64,000 nt of DNA from Dasypus novemcinctus (GCF_030445035.2 NC_080673.1:158592216-158656215); one strand, 5' to 3'; numbered from the stretch's first letter, positions 22,500 to 35,175 are shown. Notes: generated from the sequence alone by a model not told the origin. Translations and numbers: made by a program.

Positions 22500-24617
22500 T
22501 TATTTATTTTTAAATTATATATATTTAACAAATCAATTTTACTATACATATTAATAAAGCATAAATCCATACAAAGTGTACAATAAAAGGCGTTTGGTGT
22601 ATTCAAATATTTGTACATTCATATATTCTATCATTCTCAGAGTACTTTCATTATTTCAAAAATAATAATAATAAAGAAAAAACAAAAAAATCACAACCTT
22701 TCATTCTCTATGTTTCTCCTACTGTACATAGCAGCTATTCTTTTTCCTTCTCCTTCTTTATATTTCCTTCTTTATATTTGTATCTATATTTTGTAGAAAC
22801 AGTCTTATATGTGTAATATCACCCAAATTTGTCTTTTGTATGAGGTTTTACTATCTTATACAGTTCCATGTTATGGTTTTTAGCTTTCTTTCTAGTAATA
22901 TACATTAGACTTAGACTTTCCCTACTAACCACTGTCATAGCCATATAATACCTGTACTAGTTACAAACACCATAATATGCTTTCACCATTTCTATTCATT
23001 TGCAAAGACTTACAACCATTTTACCAGTTTTGCACAGAATAACACTCAGCGTCCGATTCTCCACCCTCCTTCTATTGCTTGTGACTGATATTCTAATTAT
23101 TAGTTCCATGATTTACACAATATATTTAGTTCATAATAGTGTTATCATACAGTATTTTGTTCTTTTTTGCCTTGTTTGCTTCACTCAACTTTATGTCTTC
23201 CAGGTTCATCTATATTGTCATATGCTTCATGACTGCATTTCTTGTTACAGCTGTGTAATACTCCATTGTGTATAAACACCACAATTTGTTTATCCATTGA
23301 TCAATTAATGGACACCTGGGTTCTTTCCAACTTTCAGCTATCATGAATAATACCGCTATGAACATTGGTGTGTAGATGTCTGTTAGTGTCTCTGCTCTCA
23401 GTTCTTCTGGGTCTATACCTGGTAATACTATTTCCTGATCTCATGGCAAGTCTATATTCAACTTTCTTAGGAACTGGCAAATGTCTCTGAATAAGCATTC
23501 CTGTCTCTCCACATTCCCTCCACCATTTACAACTTTCTGACATTTTAATAGCAATAGCAGCCAGTCTAATAGGTGTCCAATGATATCTCATTGTAGTTTT
23601 GATTTGCATTTCCCTAATCACTAGTGATGTGGAACATTGTTTTCATGTGTTTCTTCACCATTTGTATTTCTTTTTGGACAATTTTTTTTCAGTTCTTTGG
23701 CCCATTTTTTAATCACATAGTTTGTCTTTTTATTGTTGAGTTTTAAAATCTCTTTGTATATCATGGATATTAAATGCTCATCAGTTACGTGATTGCTAAA
23801 TATTTTCCCCCATTGAGTCAGCTGTCTTTTCACCCTTTTGATGAAGCCCTTTGAGGTGCAAAGTGTTTGAGGAGGTCCCATTTATCTATTTTTTCCTTTT
23901 GCTGCTTGTGCTTTGTGTGTAAGGTGTAAGAAAGTACTGCCTATCACAAGATCTTGAAGATGTTTTATTACATTTTCTTCTGGGAGTTTTATGGTTGTTG
24001 CTTTTATATTTAGGTCCTTGATCCATTTTGAGTTAATTTTTGTATAAGGTGTGAGATAGGGGTCTTCTTTCTTTCTTTTGGATATGGATATCAGTTCTCC
24101 TAGCACAATTTGTTGAATACAATGTTGTAGCCCACCTGAGAGGGCTTGATTGCCTGTCAAAAATAAATTTACTGTAGATGTAAGGCTCAATATCTGATTT
24201 CTCCATTTGGTTTCATTGGTCAATGTGTTTGTATTTATGCCAGTATCATGCTGTTTTTACCACAGTAGCTAACTAATATGCTTTAAAGTCAGGAAGTGAG
24301 AGTCCTCCAACTTTATTCTTCTTTTTAAAAGATCTTCTTGGCTATTTGGGGTTACCCTCCTAAATAAATTTGATAATTGCTTTTTCCATTTCTGCAAAAA
24401 AGGCTGTTGGGATTTTTACTGGAATTGCATTGAATCAGTTTGGGCAGAATTGACATCTTAAAATGATATTTGGTCTTCCCATCCATGTACACAAAATATC
24501 CTTTCATTTATTTAAGTCTTCTTCATTTTCGTTTAGCAATGATTTATAGTTTTCTGAACACTAGTTCTTTCTATCCTTGATTAAGAGGATTCCTTAATAT
24601 TTGAATGTTTTAGTTGC

Positions 24618-25592
24618 TGTATTAGCCAGTCAAAGGAGTGCTGATGCAAATTACCAGAAATCTGATGGCTTTTTTTAAAAAGATCGATTTATTTCTACCC
24701 ACCCCCCTCGCTGTCTGCTCTGTGTCCATTCACTGTGCATTTTTCTGTGTCTGCTTGTCTTCTCTTTAGGTGGCACTGAGAACCAATCCTGGGACCTTCT
24801 GGAGTGGGAGAGAGGTGCTCAATCTCCTGCACCACCCCAGCTCTCTGGTCTGCTATATCTCTTATTGTCTCTTCTCTGTGTCTCTTTTTGTTGCATCATC
24901 TTGCTTTATAAGCTCTCTGCTCAGGTCAACTTGCTGCAAGTGCCAGCACTTCTGTGTGGGTCAGCACTCTGCTCAGGCCCGCTTGCAGCTTGCCTTAACC
25001 AGGGAGCCTTGGGAATTGAACCCTGGACCTCCCATATGGCAGACAGGAGCCCAATCGCTTGAGCCATATCTGCTTCCCTGATGGCTTTTTTTAAAGGTAT
25101 TTATTTGGGGTACAAGCTTGCAGTCAGACTATAAAGTATAAGTTACTTCCCTCCCCAAAGTCTGTTGCCACATATTGGAGCAAGATGGCTGTCAGTGTCT
25201 GCAAGGGTTCAGGCTTCCTGGGTTCTTCTCTTCCTGGGGCTCGTTTTTCTCCTACTTCAGCTGCTCTGCTCTCTCCACAAGGCCATCTGTTCACTCTCAG
25301 GCAAATGGCTTGACTCTCTTACTGGGGTCTCAGCCATATCTCACATATCTGCTTCTCTGTGTGTTTACCTCCTGGGCTCCAGGATCAAAATTCCAACCTC
25401 ACTTCTCTGCAGTGTGGTTTCTTTGTCAGTCTCTGCCCATCAAGGGGGCAGGAACTCAACATCCTACTGACATCACACAATCAAGGCCATAGTCATTATT
25501 TAATGTAGTAAAAGTGAAACCTCCGATAGACCAGTTTACAAACATAATCAGTATTTATTTTTTGAATTTATCAATAATATCAAACTGCTACA
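24618..25592 (-). mobile_element. MaLR-like solo LTR with 5-bp TSD, carrying a SINE
   Basis: The element runs TG...CA on the given strand and is flanked by GTTGC at 24613-24617 and 25593-25597. Removing it rejoins the L1-f RT region. The wording at both ends is the reverse complement of mammalian ERVL-MaLR LTRs, so the LTR sense strand is minus. Without the SINE and its duplication it is about 560 bp. It is a non-autonomous retroviral remnant with no coding capacity. Confidence 0.85.
24680..25077 (-). mobile_element. DAS-type SINE, dimeric, copy inside LTR
   Basis: The minus strand begins GGGAAGCAGATATGGCTCAA, has a GGTTCAATTCC B box near 25010-25022, and contains a second tRNA-like module (GGTGGTGCAGGAGATTGAGC, about 24818-24838). 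It ends in an A-rich tail. An exact 18-bp duplication, CTGATGGCTTTTTTTAAA, lies at 24662-24679 and 25078-25095. It is younger than the LTR it sits in. Confidence 0.92.
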
Positions 25593-27308
25593 GTTGCTAT
25601 TATAAATGGAATCTTTTTCTTCCTTAGATTGTACATTGGTATTATACAGAAACACTATTGATTTTTGCATATTAATCTTTCATCACGCCACTTTGTGAAC
25701 TCATATATTAGATCTAGTCATTTTGTTGGGGATTTTTCAGGAGATTCTAGATAGAGGATCATATCATCAATGAATAATGAAAGTTTTACCTCTTTCCTTC
25801 CTGTTTGGGTGCGTGCCTTTTATTTCTTCATCTAGCCTAATTAGTCTAGCTAGAACTTCTCGCACAATAAATAACAGTAGTGACAACAGATATTCTTGTC
25901 TTTTTCGTGATCTCAATGGGAATACGTTCAGTCTTTCTTCATTGAGTACAATGCTGGCTGTGGATTTTTCATATATATACTTTACCAAAATGAGAAAGCT
26001 TCCTTTTATTCCTGTCCTTTGGAGTTTTTTGTTTTTTAATCCAGAAAGGGTGCTGTGTTTTGTCAAATACCTTTTCTTTATCCACTGATAGGATCATGGA
26101 TCATGGTGTATAATTCTTTTAAAGTGCTTTTGGGTTCTGTTTGCAAGTATTTTGTTCATGATTTTGCATCGATATTCATTAGACATATTGGTCTGTAATT
26201 TTTTTTTTTTGGTAGTATCTTTATCTGGTTTTGGTATTAGAGTGATGTTGGCTTCATAGAATGAGTTCAGTAGCAATCTTTCCTATCAATGTATTTGGAA
26301 GAGTTTGATGAAGATTGGTATTAGATCATATTAGAATGATTGGTAACTTTCACCCATGAAATCATCTTGTCCCCACTTTTCATCTTTTGGAGGATTTTGA
26401 TGACTGTTTCAATCTCTTCACTTGTGATTGGTTTGCTGAGGTCTTTTATATCTTCTAGGGTCAGTGCAGGTGGTTCGTATGTTTCTAGGAATTTGTCCAT
26501 CTCCTCTACATTGCATTGTTTTCTGGCATAGAGTTATTCACAATATCCTCTTGTTTTATTTGTGTTATCTCTCTTTTTTTCTTTGTCAGTCTAGCTAAGG
26601 GTTTATCAATTTTCTTGATCTCAAATTTAAAAAATTTTGGTTTTTGTTAAATCTCTCTTTTTTTGTGCTAAATTTCATTTATTTATGCTCTAATCTTTAC
26701 TATTTCCTTCCTTTGGCTTGGTTTGAAATTAGTTTGCTATTCTTTTTCTAGTTCCTCTAGGTGTGCAGATCTTTAATTTTAGCTCTTTATTCTTTAAAGT
26801 AAGCATTTTGGGCTATAAATTTCCCTCTCAATACTTCCTTTGCAGTGTGAAATATGTTTTGGTACATTGTTTTCTCATTTTCATTCATGTCAAGATATTT
26901 GCTGAATTCTATTGTAATTTCTCCTTTGACCCAATGATTATTTATGTGTGTTGTTTAATCTCCATATATTTATGAATTTTCCCTTTTTCTGTCCATTATT
27001 GATTTCCAACTTCATTCAGTTATTATCAGAGAAAGTGTTTTGTATAATTTCAATATTTTAAAATTTATTGAGACATGTCTTCTGACCCAAAATAATGTCT
27101 CTCTTGGAAAAGAATCCATAACCACCTGAATAGAATGTACATCCTATGACTTTGGGGTGCACATCTCTATAGATGTTTGTTAGTTTTAGCTCATTTTTTA
27201 TATTATTCAAGTTCTCTCTTTCTTTCTTTATTCTCTGTCCAGATGTTCTATCCAATACTGAGAGTTGTGTATTGAAGTCTCTCCCTTCAGCTTCTTGTGG
27301 GGACATGT

Positions 27309-27444
27309 TGGTGCAGGTGTGATATATTTATTAAGTAATAGATAGTAGAGTGTGGACTTTGTTAGGGGCCCATGAATTTTACCTGACTGGTAAAGGGGTC
27401 CATGGAACCAAAAAGGTTAAGAACCCTTAGCTGAAAGCAAGCCT
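27309..27444. other. Short non-L1 segment between two L1s
   Basis: The text 'ggtccatggaaccaaaaaggttaagaaccc' (split into words here) resembles an old DNA-transposon or MER-type remnant. No family is assigned. It marks the break between L1-f and L1-g. Confidence 0.35.
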
Positions 27445-29884
27445 AAAGATATTTCCATATGTTTTCTCTAGAAATTTTATAGATTTCGTTCTTATATTTA
27501 GGCCTTTGATACATTTTGAGTTAATTTATGTATGTGGTATGAGGTAGGGGTCTGTCTTCTTCTTTTCCATATAGCTGCCCAGGTTTCCCAGTGCCATTTT
27601 TTGAAGAGACTCTTTTTTGTCTATTGACTGGATATGGCACACTTGTCAAGGCCTAGAGCTGTGGGTTGCCTAACAGTTACCTCCTGAGAGCCTCCATGTT
27701 GCTCAAATGTGGCCACTCTCTAAGCCAAACTCAGCATGTAAATGCATTACCTTCCCCCCAGTGTGGGATATGACTCCCGGGGATGAACCTCCCTGGTGCT
27801 GAGGGATTACTACTAAACACCAGCTGATGATGTAACTAGAAAAAGACCTTGAATAAAAGGGCCAACTCAGACCAGCAGAATATCTCAGCCTACACGTAAT
27901 ATCAGTTGCTAAAAACTGCTTTCTGACCTTGAATAAAAGGGGGAAATAGAAAGGACAAATGAGTTTATATGCCTATGAGCCTCCAGAAAAGAGTAGGGAG
28001 GTGATCAGAGGGGTCACGCTTATACAGGCCTCAGCAGGGTCCCAAAGACAGCCAAAGTTACAATCCCAGGTACTGGTTCTCCTGAGGGCTACAGAGACCC
28101 ACAGGTTCTATGGTCATGTCAGATAGCTCTGGAGTTCAGTGCCATGTCAGTTGGCCTTACTTTGGAGTTTTTGTTCCTGAGTGTGATGGAGTCAGACTCA
28201 GATGTGGCCTTCCTACACATGCCTCTTCTGTCACTTTTACTGGACCTATGGTTGGTGCTGAGGTTGGTATATACTCAGGAGACCTAATCTCTGGACTGTC
28301 CATGTGACAGCCAGGCCCTGAGCCTCAGCAGACTTGCAACTCCTACCCTCTGGTTTATTGGACTTATACTGACACGCGAACAGGGAGGCGAAGGTCAACT
28401 ACATACCAGGGAGCCAAGAGTGCTTACAACTGCAAGTAGGAGAATTGCATCCATCATTCATGTGGAATCTAAGCTCCCTCTTGATATAGAGGTGGAGTGG
28501 ACATAACCATCCCAGAGTCCACATGATGGAGGAATAGAGTGGACTTACTGATATTCTACTATGGAACTATTGTGATTAGTAATGGAAGAAACTGTAGCAT
28601 TGACGTGGAGAAAGTGGCCACTGAAACTGCTAGGGTAGGGAGAGGGAAGAAGAGATATGATGTGGGGGCATTTTCAGGACTTGGAGGTGTCTTGGGTGGT
28701 ACTGGAGGGACAGATGCTGGACATTGTATGTCCTGCCATGGCCCACTGGGTGGACTGGGGAGAGTGTAAACTACAGTGTAAACCATTACCCATGTGGTAC
28801 AGCAGTGCTTCAAAATATATTCACCAAATGCAATGAATGTCCCATGATGATGAAAGAGGTTGTAGATGTGGGAGGAGTGTGGGGAGGGGGTGGGGGGGTA
28901 TATGGGAATCTCTTATATTTTTTGAATTTAACAATAAAAAAAAATAAAGAAAAAAAAACACAATTGGCCATAGATGTGAAGTTTTATTTCTGAACTCTCA
29001 CCTTTGATATATATTTCTCTCCTTGTGCCACTATCATGCTAATGATATTTTGATTTCTGTAGCTTGTAATAAGTTTTAAAATTGGAAGTGTGAACTGTCA
29101 ATCTTCATTCTTCTTTTCCAAGATAGTCTTGAAAGACGGATGCGACCCCTTACATTTCCATATACCTTTGATGATTGGCTTATCCATTTCTGAAAAGAAG
29201 GTTGTTGGAAAATGTTTGGAATTTTGCTGAATCTGTAAATTTTCTTGGATAGAATTGATATCTTAACCATATTAAGTCTTCCAATACATGATGTGTAATT
29301 TCTTCTATTTATTACATTTTCTTTAATTTCTTTCAGCAAAGTATTGAAGGTTTACACATGCAAGTACTTTCCATACTTGGCTAAATTTATTCCTATGTAT
29401 TTGAATATTTTAATTGCTTTTATAAATGGAATTATTTTCTTGATTTCTTCTCCAGATTTTTCATTGCTGATGTATAAACACCACTGATTTTTGCAGGTTC
29501 ATTCTTTTTACCAGCCTCTTTACTAAATTGTTTATTAGCTCTAGTAGTTTGTTGTGAATTTTTTAAAGGATTTTCTATTATTGGATCATATTATCAGAAA
29601 ATAGGGCTAATCTTACTCCTTCTTTCCAACTTGGATGCCTTTTATTTGTTTTTCTTTACTAATTTCTCTGGCTAAAACTTCCAGTACAATGTTCCATCAC
29701 AGTAGGGACAGCGGAATCCCTGTCCTGTTCGTGATATTAGCAGCAAAGCTTTCAGTCTTTTAACATTGAATATATTGCTGTGAGCTTTTCATATGTGCCC
29801 TTTATCTTATTAGGAAGTTTCCTTCTATTCCTAGTTTTCTAAGATTTTATCAAGAAGGCATGCTGGATTTTTGCTCTGAATAGA
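27445..29884 (-). mobile_element. L1-g: antisense L1 ORF2 fragment, interrupted
   Basis: The minus strand matches ORF2 from the RT domain (29884) to the post-RT region (27445). 29076-29339 encodes KEIKENVINRRNYTSCIGRL and NMVKISILSKKIYRF. Sense element L1-h splits it at 27648-28965; the text on either side rejoins as 'cacttgtcaa...attggccat', the usual wording of this ORF2 region. It is old and heavily mutated. Confidence 0.75.
27648..28965 (+). mobile_element. L1-h: sense L1 3'-UTR fragment
   Basis: It aligns with L1-d 17478-18800, starting at the GGCCTAGAGC block and ending with the G-rich tract (28869-28908) and a 40-bp A-rich tail. It is 5'-truncated and has no ORF. It is nested in L1-g in opposite orientation. 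A clean target duplication could not be defined. Confidence 0.88.
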
Positions 29885-30128
29885 CAGAGACTGGGTATAT
29901 CAGGCTAAGCAGCTGTCATAAATACATCCAGAGATTTAAAGGAATATACATTCAAAAATTAAAGGAAAATTTAATTCAAATATGAATATATAAGAAATCT
30001 CCAAATAAAAACAGAAACTGTAAGAAAGAACACCATGGAAAATCAAGAGCTGAAAAGTACAACAATGTAAAATTCACTAGATATGATCAGCATCTTTGCT
30101 TAGATAACAGAAGAAAGAATAAAATAAT
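29885..30128 (+). other. Short L1/HAL1-like ORF1 remnant
   Basis: Around 30030-30125 the wording ('atggaaaatcaagagctgaaaagtac', then 'aacagaagaaagaat') resembles the coiled-coil region of old L1 or HAL1 ORF1 in sense orientation. It is too short and mutated for more. Confidence 0.4.
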
Positions 30129-30587
30129 TGTGGTGGTTTGAAGCAGTATGTACCCCAGAAAAATGTTCTTAAATTTAATCCATTCTTGTGGGTTTGACCC
30201 AGTTTAAGTGGACTTTTTAATGAGGTTGCTTCATCTAAGGAGTTTCTCACCTCAATCTGGATGAGTCTTAATCTTATTACTGGAGTCCTTTATAAGGGAA
30301 TGAAATTCAGAAAAAGAGAGATAGAGAGCCACAGGTAGGAAGAAGCTGGATATCAGCAGAACCTGGAAGAGAAGGGAGAGAGCAGGAGACACTGCCATTT
30401 GACAGAAGATCCAAGGATTGCTGGCAGCCAGCCACAGAATGCCATAGTCCTTGGAGAGAAAGCATTACTTTGATCATGCCTTCATTTTTACTTTATTGTA
30501 GTCTCAAAACTGCAAGCTAATAAATTCCCAATGCTTAAGTCAACCCTTATCACAGTATTTTCTTGAGCAACCTAGGAAACTAAAACA
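30129..30587 (+). mobile_element. MaLR-like LTR (TG...CA), sense
   Basis: It starts TGTGGTGGTTTGAAGC and ends AACTAAAACA, with a promoter-distal 'aataaattcccaatg' region (poly(A) signal AATAAA near 30521) as in mammalian MaLR LTRs. Length is 459 bp. It is followed by internal sequence, so this is the 5' LTR of a truncated provirus-like element. Confidence 0.78.
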
Positions 30588-30767
30588 GATTTTAGTGCTA
30601 GGAAAGTGTAATGCTTTTATTACAAATACAAAAATCTGGAAATGTCTTTGGAATTGGACAATGTATCGATAGAAGTTAAACGAATTGTGAATTTCTTGAT
30701 TAAAAAAAGCCTACATTGCTTTGAAAAGACCGGTAGTAGAAATATTGATGTTAAAAGTACCTCTAAT
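30588..30767 (+). mobile_element. Start of MaLR-type internal sequence
   Basis: Directly after the LTR, 'gattttagtgctagga' and 'tggaaatgtctttggaattgg' match the wording that opens MaLR internal regions. L1-i cuts it after 180 bp. It has no coding content. Confidence 0.6.
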
Positions 30768-33186
30768 GCATTAGGGCAGTTGAGCATGTCAAGCCCTCAA
30801 CACTGTTGCAAGTATCTCTGAACATGACCCTTCAAGCAATGAAGATTGACTGTCACTGTTGGCCCTAAGGGGATGGGGAAAGAGGCATTGAATAGATGGA
30901 ACCAATGTAACTGCATGGGCAATAATATAAGTGTTCCACAAGAGTATGCAAGGATGTATATAAGACATGTAAAATTACACCAAAAATATATAGGGGCTGA
31001 TAGGCTAAAATGTAAATCATAATGTAAAACATAAGATAACTAAAACTTTAGAAAATTGTATAGTCTAAAATATAAACCACAATGTAAACACAAATGTTAC
31101 CTTGTTTGAAAGCTATTGTCTCAATATCTGTACATCAGTTTCAGTAAATATAGTATGACTATGTAAAAATATTATTGCTGTGGAAGGGAAAAGGTTTTAT
31201 GTTGGATATGTGGGAGTACTGTATATTGTATATATGAATTAATGTGATCTAAAACTTGTGAAGATAAGTTTAATTAGAAGAAAGAAAAGAAAAAGATAGG
31301 ATGTAGACACTGAGGAAAAGATGGAAGTAGTTGCCTTGCCAATTTGTATACAGATCCACACTTATTGCAGTGATGGAAGGCAAAACATCAAAAACAAAGC
31401 TTTTGCATTTTTAAATTTTTTGATGCCCCAATTTATTTTTACCTTAATTTTTCTAAATTAATATGTATTCTATATCTAACCTTTAAACTCATCACTATAT
31501 TCCATTTTACTATTAATGGAACATGGCAATATATTGGGCTTTACTTTTCAAGAAGTTTTGGATCACGGAGAGGTTCAACAATGGCAGGGGAGGAATACTG
31601 GTGTGGGATGTTATTGACAGGGGACACATGCTTGGCAGGGAGTTCTACAGGGCATATATCCAGGGTACATAAAAATGTTTGGATATTTTCATAGTGGATA
31701 CAATTAAAAACAACTGAGGGAGTGCTGAGTTCCTAGCCAGGAGAGCTCTATCACGGTCCCTAAAGGAACAGCAACAATCCCCCAAGTGCAAAGGCAAAGA
31801 CCAAAAAGAATGAAGGTCCAACAATGAGCCCTCAATACTAATGACTATGCTTGTGAGCCTGTGCACCTGAAATAAGAACAAGGCCTAGAGCTGCAGGTGC
31901 CTAAGAGTTACCTCCTGAGAGCTTCATGTTGCTCAAATGTGGCCAGTCTCAACACCAAACTCAGCATGTAAATGCATTGCCTTCCCCACAGCATGGGACA
32001 TGACTCCCAGGGATGGGCCTCCCTGGCACCAGGGGATCACTACCAAGTACCAGCTGATGATGTAACTAGAAAATGACCTTGAATAAAAGGGTCAACTCGG
32101 ACCAGCAGAATATCTCAATCTACATATACTACCAGGAGTTAAAAATGCTTTTTGACCTGAATCAAAGGGGGAAATGGAAAGGACAAATGAGTTTATATGG
32201 CTATAAGTCTCCAAAAAGAGCTGGGAGGTTATCAGAGGGGTTGCCCTTATGCACACCTCAGCAGAGTCCCAGAGACAGATAAAGTAGATACAACCCCAGG
32301 TATTGGTTCTTCTGAGGGCTACAGAGACCCACAGGTTCTATTGTCATGGCAGATGGAGTTCAGTGTCATGTCAGTTGGCCCTACTTTGGAGTTTGTGTTT
32401 CTGTGTGATGGAGCTGGACTCAGATGTAATCTTTGTTCACAAGCCTCTCCTGTTACTTTTAACGGAACTGTAGTTGGTGCTGGGGTTTAATGTATATCCA
32501 GGGGACCTGAATCTCTGGACTGACCATGTGATAGCCAGGCCCTGAGCCTCAACAGACTTCAGCTTCTACACTCTGGTTTATTGGACTTATCCCTCTCAGC
32601 TAACATGGAGTTGAAGAAGGTCAACCACCACACCAGGGAGCCAAGAATGATACAACTGAAAGCAGGAGGATTGCATCCAGCATCCATGTGGAATCTAAGC
32701 CCCCTGTTGATATAGATGTGGCGTGGACACAACCATTCCAAGGTCCACAGGATGGAGGAATAGAGTATGGATTAGAGTGGACTTACTAATATTCTATTCA
32801 TGAACTATTGTGATTAGTAATTGAAGAAAATGTGGCATTGGTGTGGAGAAAATGGCCATGGTGTCTGCTGGGGGTAGGGAATGGGAGGAAGAGATGAGAT
32901 GTGGGGGCGTTTCAGGACTTGGAGTTGTCCTGCATTGTGCTGCAGGGAAAATTACTGGACATTGTATGTCCTCCCAATGCCCACTGGGTGGAATGTGAAA
33001 GAGTGTGGGCTATGATGTGGACCATTGACCATGAGGTGCAGTGGTGCTCAGAGATGTATTCACCAAATGCAATGAATGTCTCATGATGTTGGAGGAGATT
33101 GTTGTTATGGGGGAAGGAGTGGGGTGAAGAGGATGGGGGGTATATGGGGACCTCATATTTTTTGAATGCAATATAAAAAAAAATGA
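30768..33186 (+). mobile_element. L1-i: sense L1 3'-UTR fragment (2.4 kb)
   Basis: It aligns with L1-d from 16489 to the tail, with the same landmark blocks (GCATTAGGGCAGTTGAGCA at the start, the G tract at 33109-33150, A-rich end near 33175-33186). It keeps about 125 bp (31300-31440) that L1-d lacks. It is 5'-truncated inside the 3' UTR and has no L1 coding sequence. Its tail lies against the 3' end of the CNN3 retrocopy. Confidence 0.9.
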
Positions 33187-33194
33187 CAAAAATT

Positions 33195-35175
33195 TTTTAA
33201 AAGATCTTATTGTCTTAAAATGTCAGCTTAAGTAGAAGTTTGTAAAAATGTATCGAACTTTAATAACAGAATTTACAAGAGTATTCCTCTTTCACAGTAC
33301 AATTTTAATTTCATAAGTGAGTTATTGGTTATGCTGTATGATTCAACTGTTACAGGATTAAAAGGCAACTCTTTATGGAAGAGGCAGAAAAGGGAAAAGG
33401 AATATGTGTAAGAAAATACTTCTGTTAGGCACAATAAGTGTAATAGTGTTTTAGGAAGACAAGATAAAAATTAGTCAAGACTAGCTGGGTTCTCACTGTT
33501 TAAAAAGCAATGGACTAAATACTGAGCTCCTCTTTGTGTATCTAACAATCAATGCCTTGGTAATCTCTGAGGCAGTCATCTACCACCACCATGAAGTGCA
33601 TCAGGGTATTCTGCCTGATAATCGCTATTTCTGATTTCTCATCCATTTGTTTCTTTTCCTTGGCTTCCATTGTGAATGAAAAGTTTTGTTGAAGCAGCAC
33701 AGTGTTTGGGAGCATTTACTTGCCACCCAAGACCATATACACTCATTTCTCTTTTAGGAAGCAAGTTTATTGGTACTTCTCTGTAGAGAAATCATTGAGT
33801 TGTCCAGTGGTTGTAGTATTAGTTCTGATAGTAGATGTCTCTTCAGGTACCAATGCTAACATTCCTGTCTGGCTGGCTCCTTTGTTAGTGCCTGTGACAG
33901 CTGGAATTTGGTGAATTCCAAAAAAAGATTGTTTTTGAACTAATCTGTTCCTATGGGTATGAGACACTTTTCTTACATTAGATTCCATTATGGGACCTTA
34001 ATTAGGCTACTTGATTAGATTGCTTTTCATTCTGTTATGTCAGGTTTGACTCACTGTGGGTCTCTGCCCCCTTACTAGAGGCTTATATTAACAGAAACAC
34101 AGGTAGAAGAGACACAGGAAAGGGAGCTCTGTCATTTTGACCCAGACATGAGTGAGGACTTCAGTTTTGCCCACAGCTGCAGACAGACAGAGAAGTCCCA
34201 AGAGACTAAAAGAGATGATGCCTGGGGAGAGATGCCTGATTGCCTACAGCTGAGCTCCAGGAAAATAGAGAGAGTCTGGAAGATCTGCCATCTTGCCTTA
34301 CCATGTGACAGGACGCCAGGATCTGCTCGCAGCCAACCTTTGTGAAAAAGCATCTCTGATGATGCTTTGATTTGGACATTTTCACAGTTTCAGAATAATA
34401 AGCTTTACCAGTAATAAATTTCCCATGATAAAAGCCAACCCATTTCTGTTTTTTTGCATCAGCAGCCTTTGCAAACTAAGATGGTGCTCATATGCAGACT
34501 AATCATGATTTGGTCAAAAGGTTTGTCAGTTTACATTTTGGAATCTTAAAGATTCCTCCTAGTTCCATAGGCTGTTAAACCTGCCTGACTGGCACACTTG
34601 TTGGCTCCCATATGCAAACAATTATACTTTGGCCACACTTTAATTTTCTTTTATCAAAGCACGTTTTTTTGTTTTTCTGCATATTTAACTACAATGTCAA
34701 TCATTTTGTGGAATCCTTTTATCTTAGCCAGATCTGCTAGTCTGCATAGTCTGAAACTGGGCCAAATGTCCATTCTCAAAAAGATCATTTGCTTCAAATA
34801 TGTCATGTGGTTTCATACCATAAGCCTGAATAGCTTTAATAAAGTTGACAATATTTTCCAAATGGGGCCAGTTTAAGGTGGACTTGCTGACCTTCTTCAC
34901 TGTATCTGGGTATAGTTTGTTTATGAGTTTACAGAGGATTATGCCATCTTTGAGACCCAATTGAAAGTTGGTGCCAGTGCTCATGCCTATGTCCTCTCCT
35001 ATCCAACTGATAAGATCTTCTTCTGCCTGATGATTATACTTGGAAGCAATCTTGTTCTTGACCTAAGCTGAGAGTCCATAGGAAGTGTCCTTATTGAAGT
35101 GGGTCATGATGACTTGGGCAGCAGGAGAAGATTGCACTTGGCTCTGAGGTCTCTCAAACTCAGCTTTTTATAAAA
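33195..35175 (-). pseudogene. CNN3: Processed pseudogene of calponin-3, split by an LTR
   Basis: CNN3 is an actin-binding calponin. The minus strand has the start codon at 35107 (MTHFNK...SYGLSA, then a stop, then VKNK). The calponin-homology domain at 34724-34984 reads [18 protein letters not shown] and [19 protein letters not shown], then the calponin repeat region follows (ANKCASQAGLTAYGTRRN; GTNKGASQTGMLA) and the acidic tail ends in a TAG at 33542-33544. Exons are joined without introns. Subtracting the 591-bp LTR and its 5-bp duplication leaves about 970 bp from start to stop, close to the 990 bp of a 329-residue CNN3. Stops at several points rule out a product. About 340 bp of probable 3' UTR follow to 33195 and about 65 bp of 5' UTR precede. 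Confidence 0.93.
33893..34483 (+). mobile_element. MaLR-like solo LTR inside the CNN3 retrocopy
   Basis: It begins TGTGACAGCTGGAATT and is flanked by GTGCC (33888-33892) and GTGCT (34484-34488). Removing it rejoins the calponin repeat coding text (LHM/GTNKGASQ). It is 591 bp and in the same family as 24618-25592 but opposite orientation, with shared 'gaattccaaaaaaagat' wording near the 5' end and AATAAA-like signals near 34412. It must be younger than the retrocopy. Confidence 0.82.

Larger units (their letters stand above)
22500..27308 (-). mobile_element. L1-f: antisense L1, 3' UTR plus most of ORF2
   Basis: The minus strand runs from the endonuclease (27058-27306: GCTFYSGGYGFFSKRDIILG) through RT (26094-26276: [13 protein letters not shown]; 25767-26066) to the C-terminal part (23334-24223: [30 protein letters not shown]) and a 3' UTR of about 0.65-0.75 kb at 22500-23150/23250. 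That UTR differs from that of L1-d but matches L1-k. A solo LTR with a SINE inside it interrupts it at 24618-25592. Many stops and shifts make it inactive; 5' truncation falls in the endonuclease. Confidence 0.85.

Noticed and set aside
27309-27444. Named DNA transposon
   Set aside because: Resemblance is limited to a few words; too weak to assign a family.
34724-34984. Open 86-codon calponin-homology frame as a possible coding exon
   Set aside because: It continues without introns into further CNN3 coding text broken by stops and an LTR, so it is part of a processed pseudogene.
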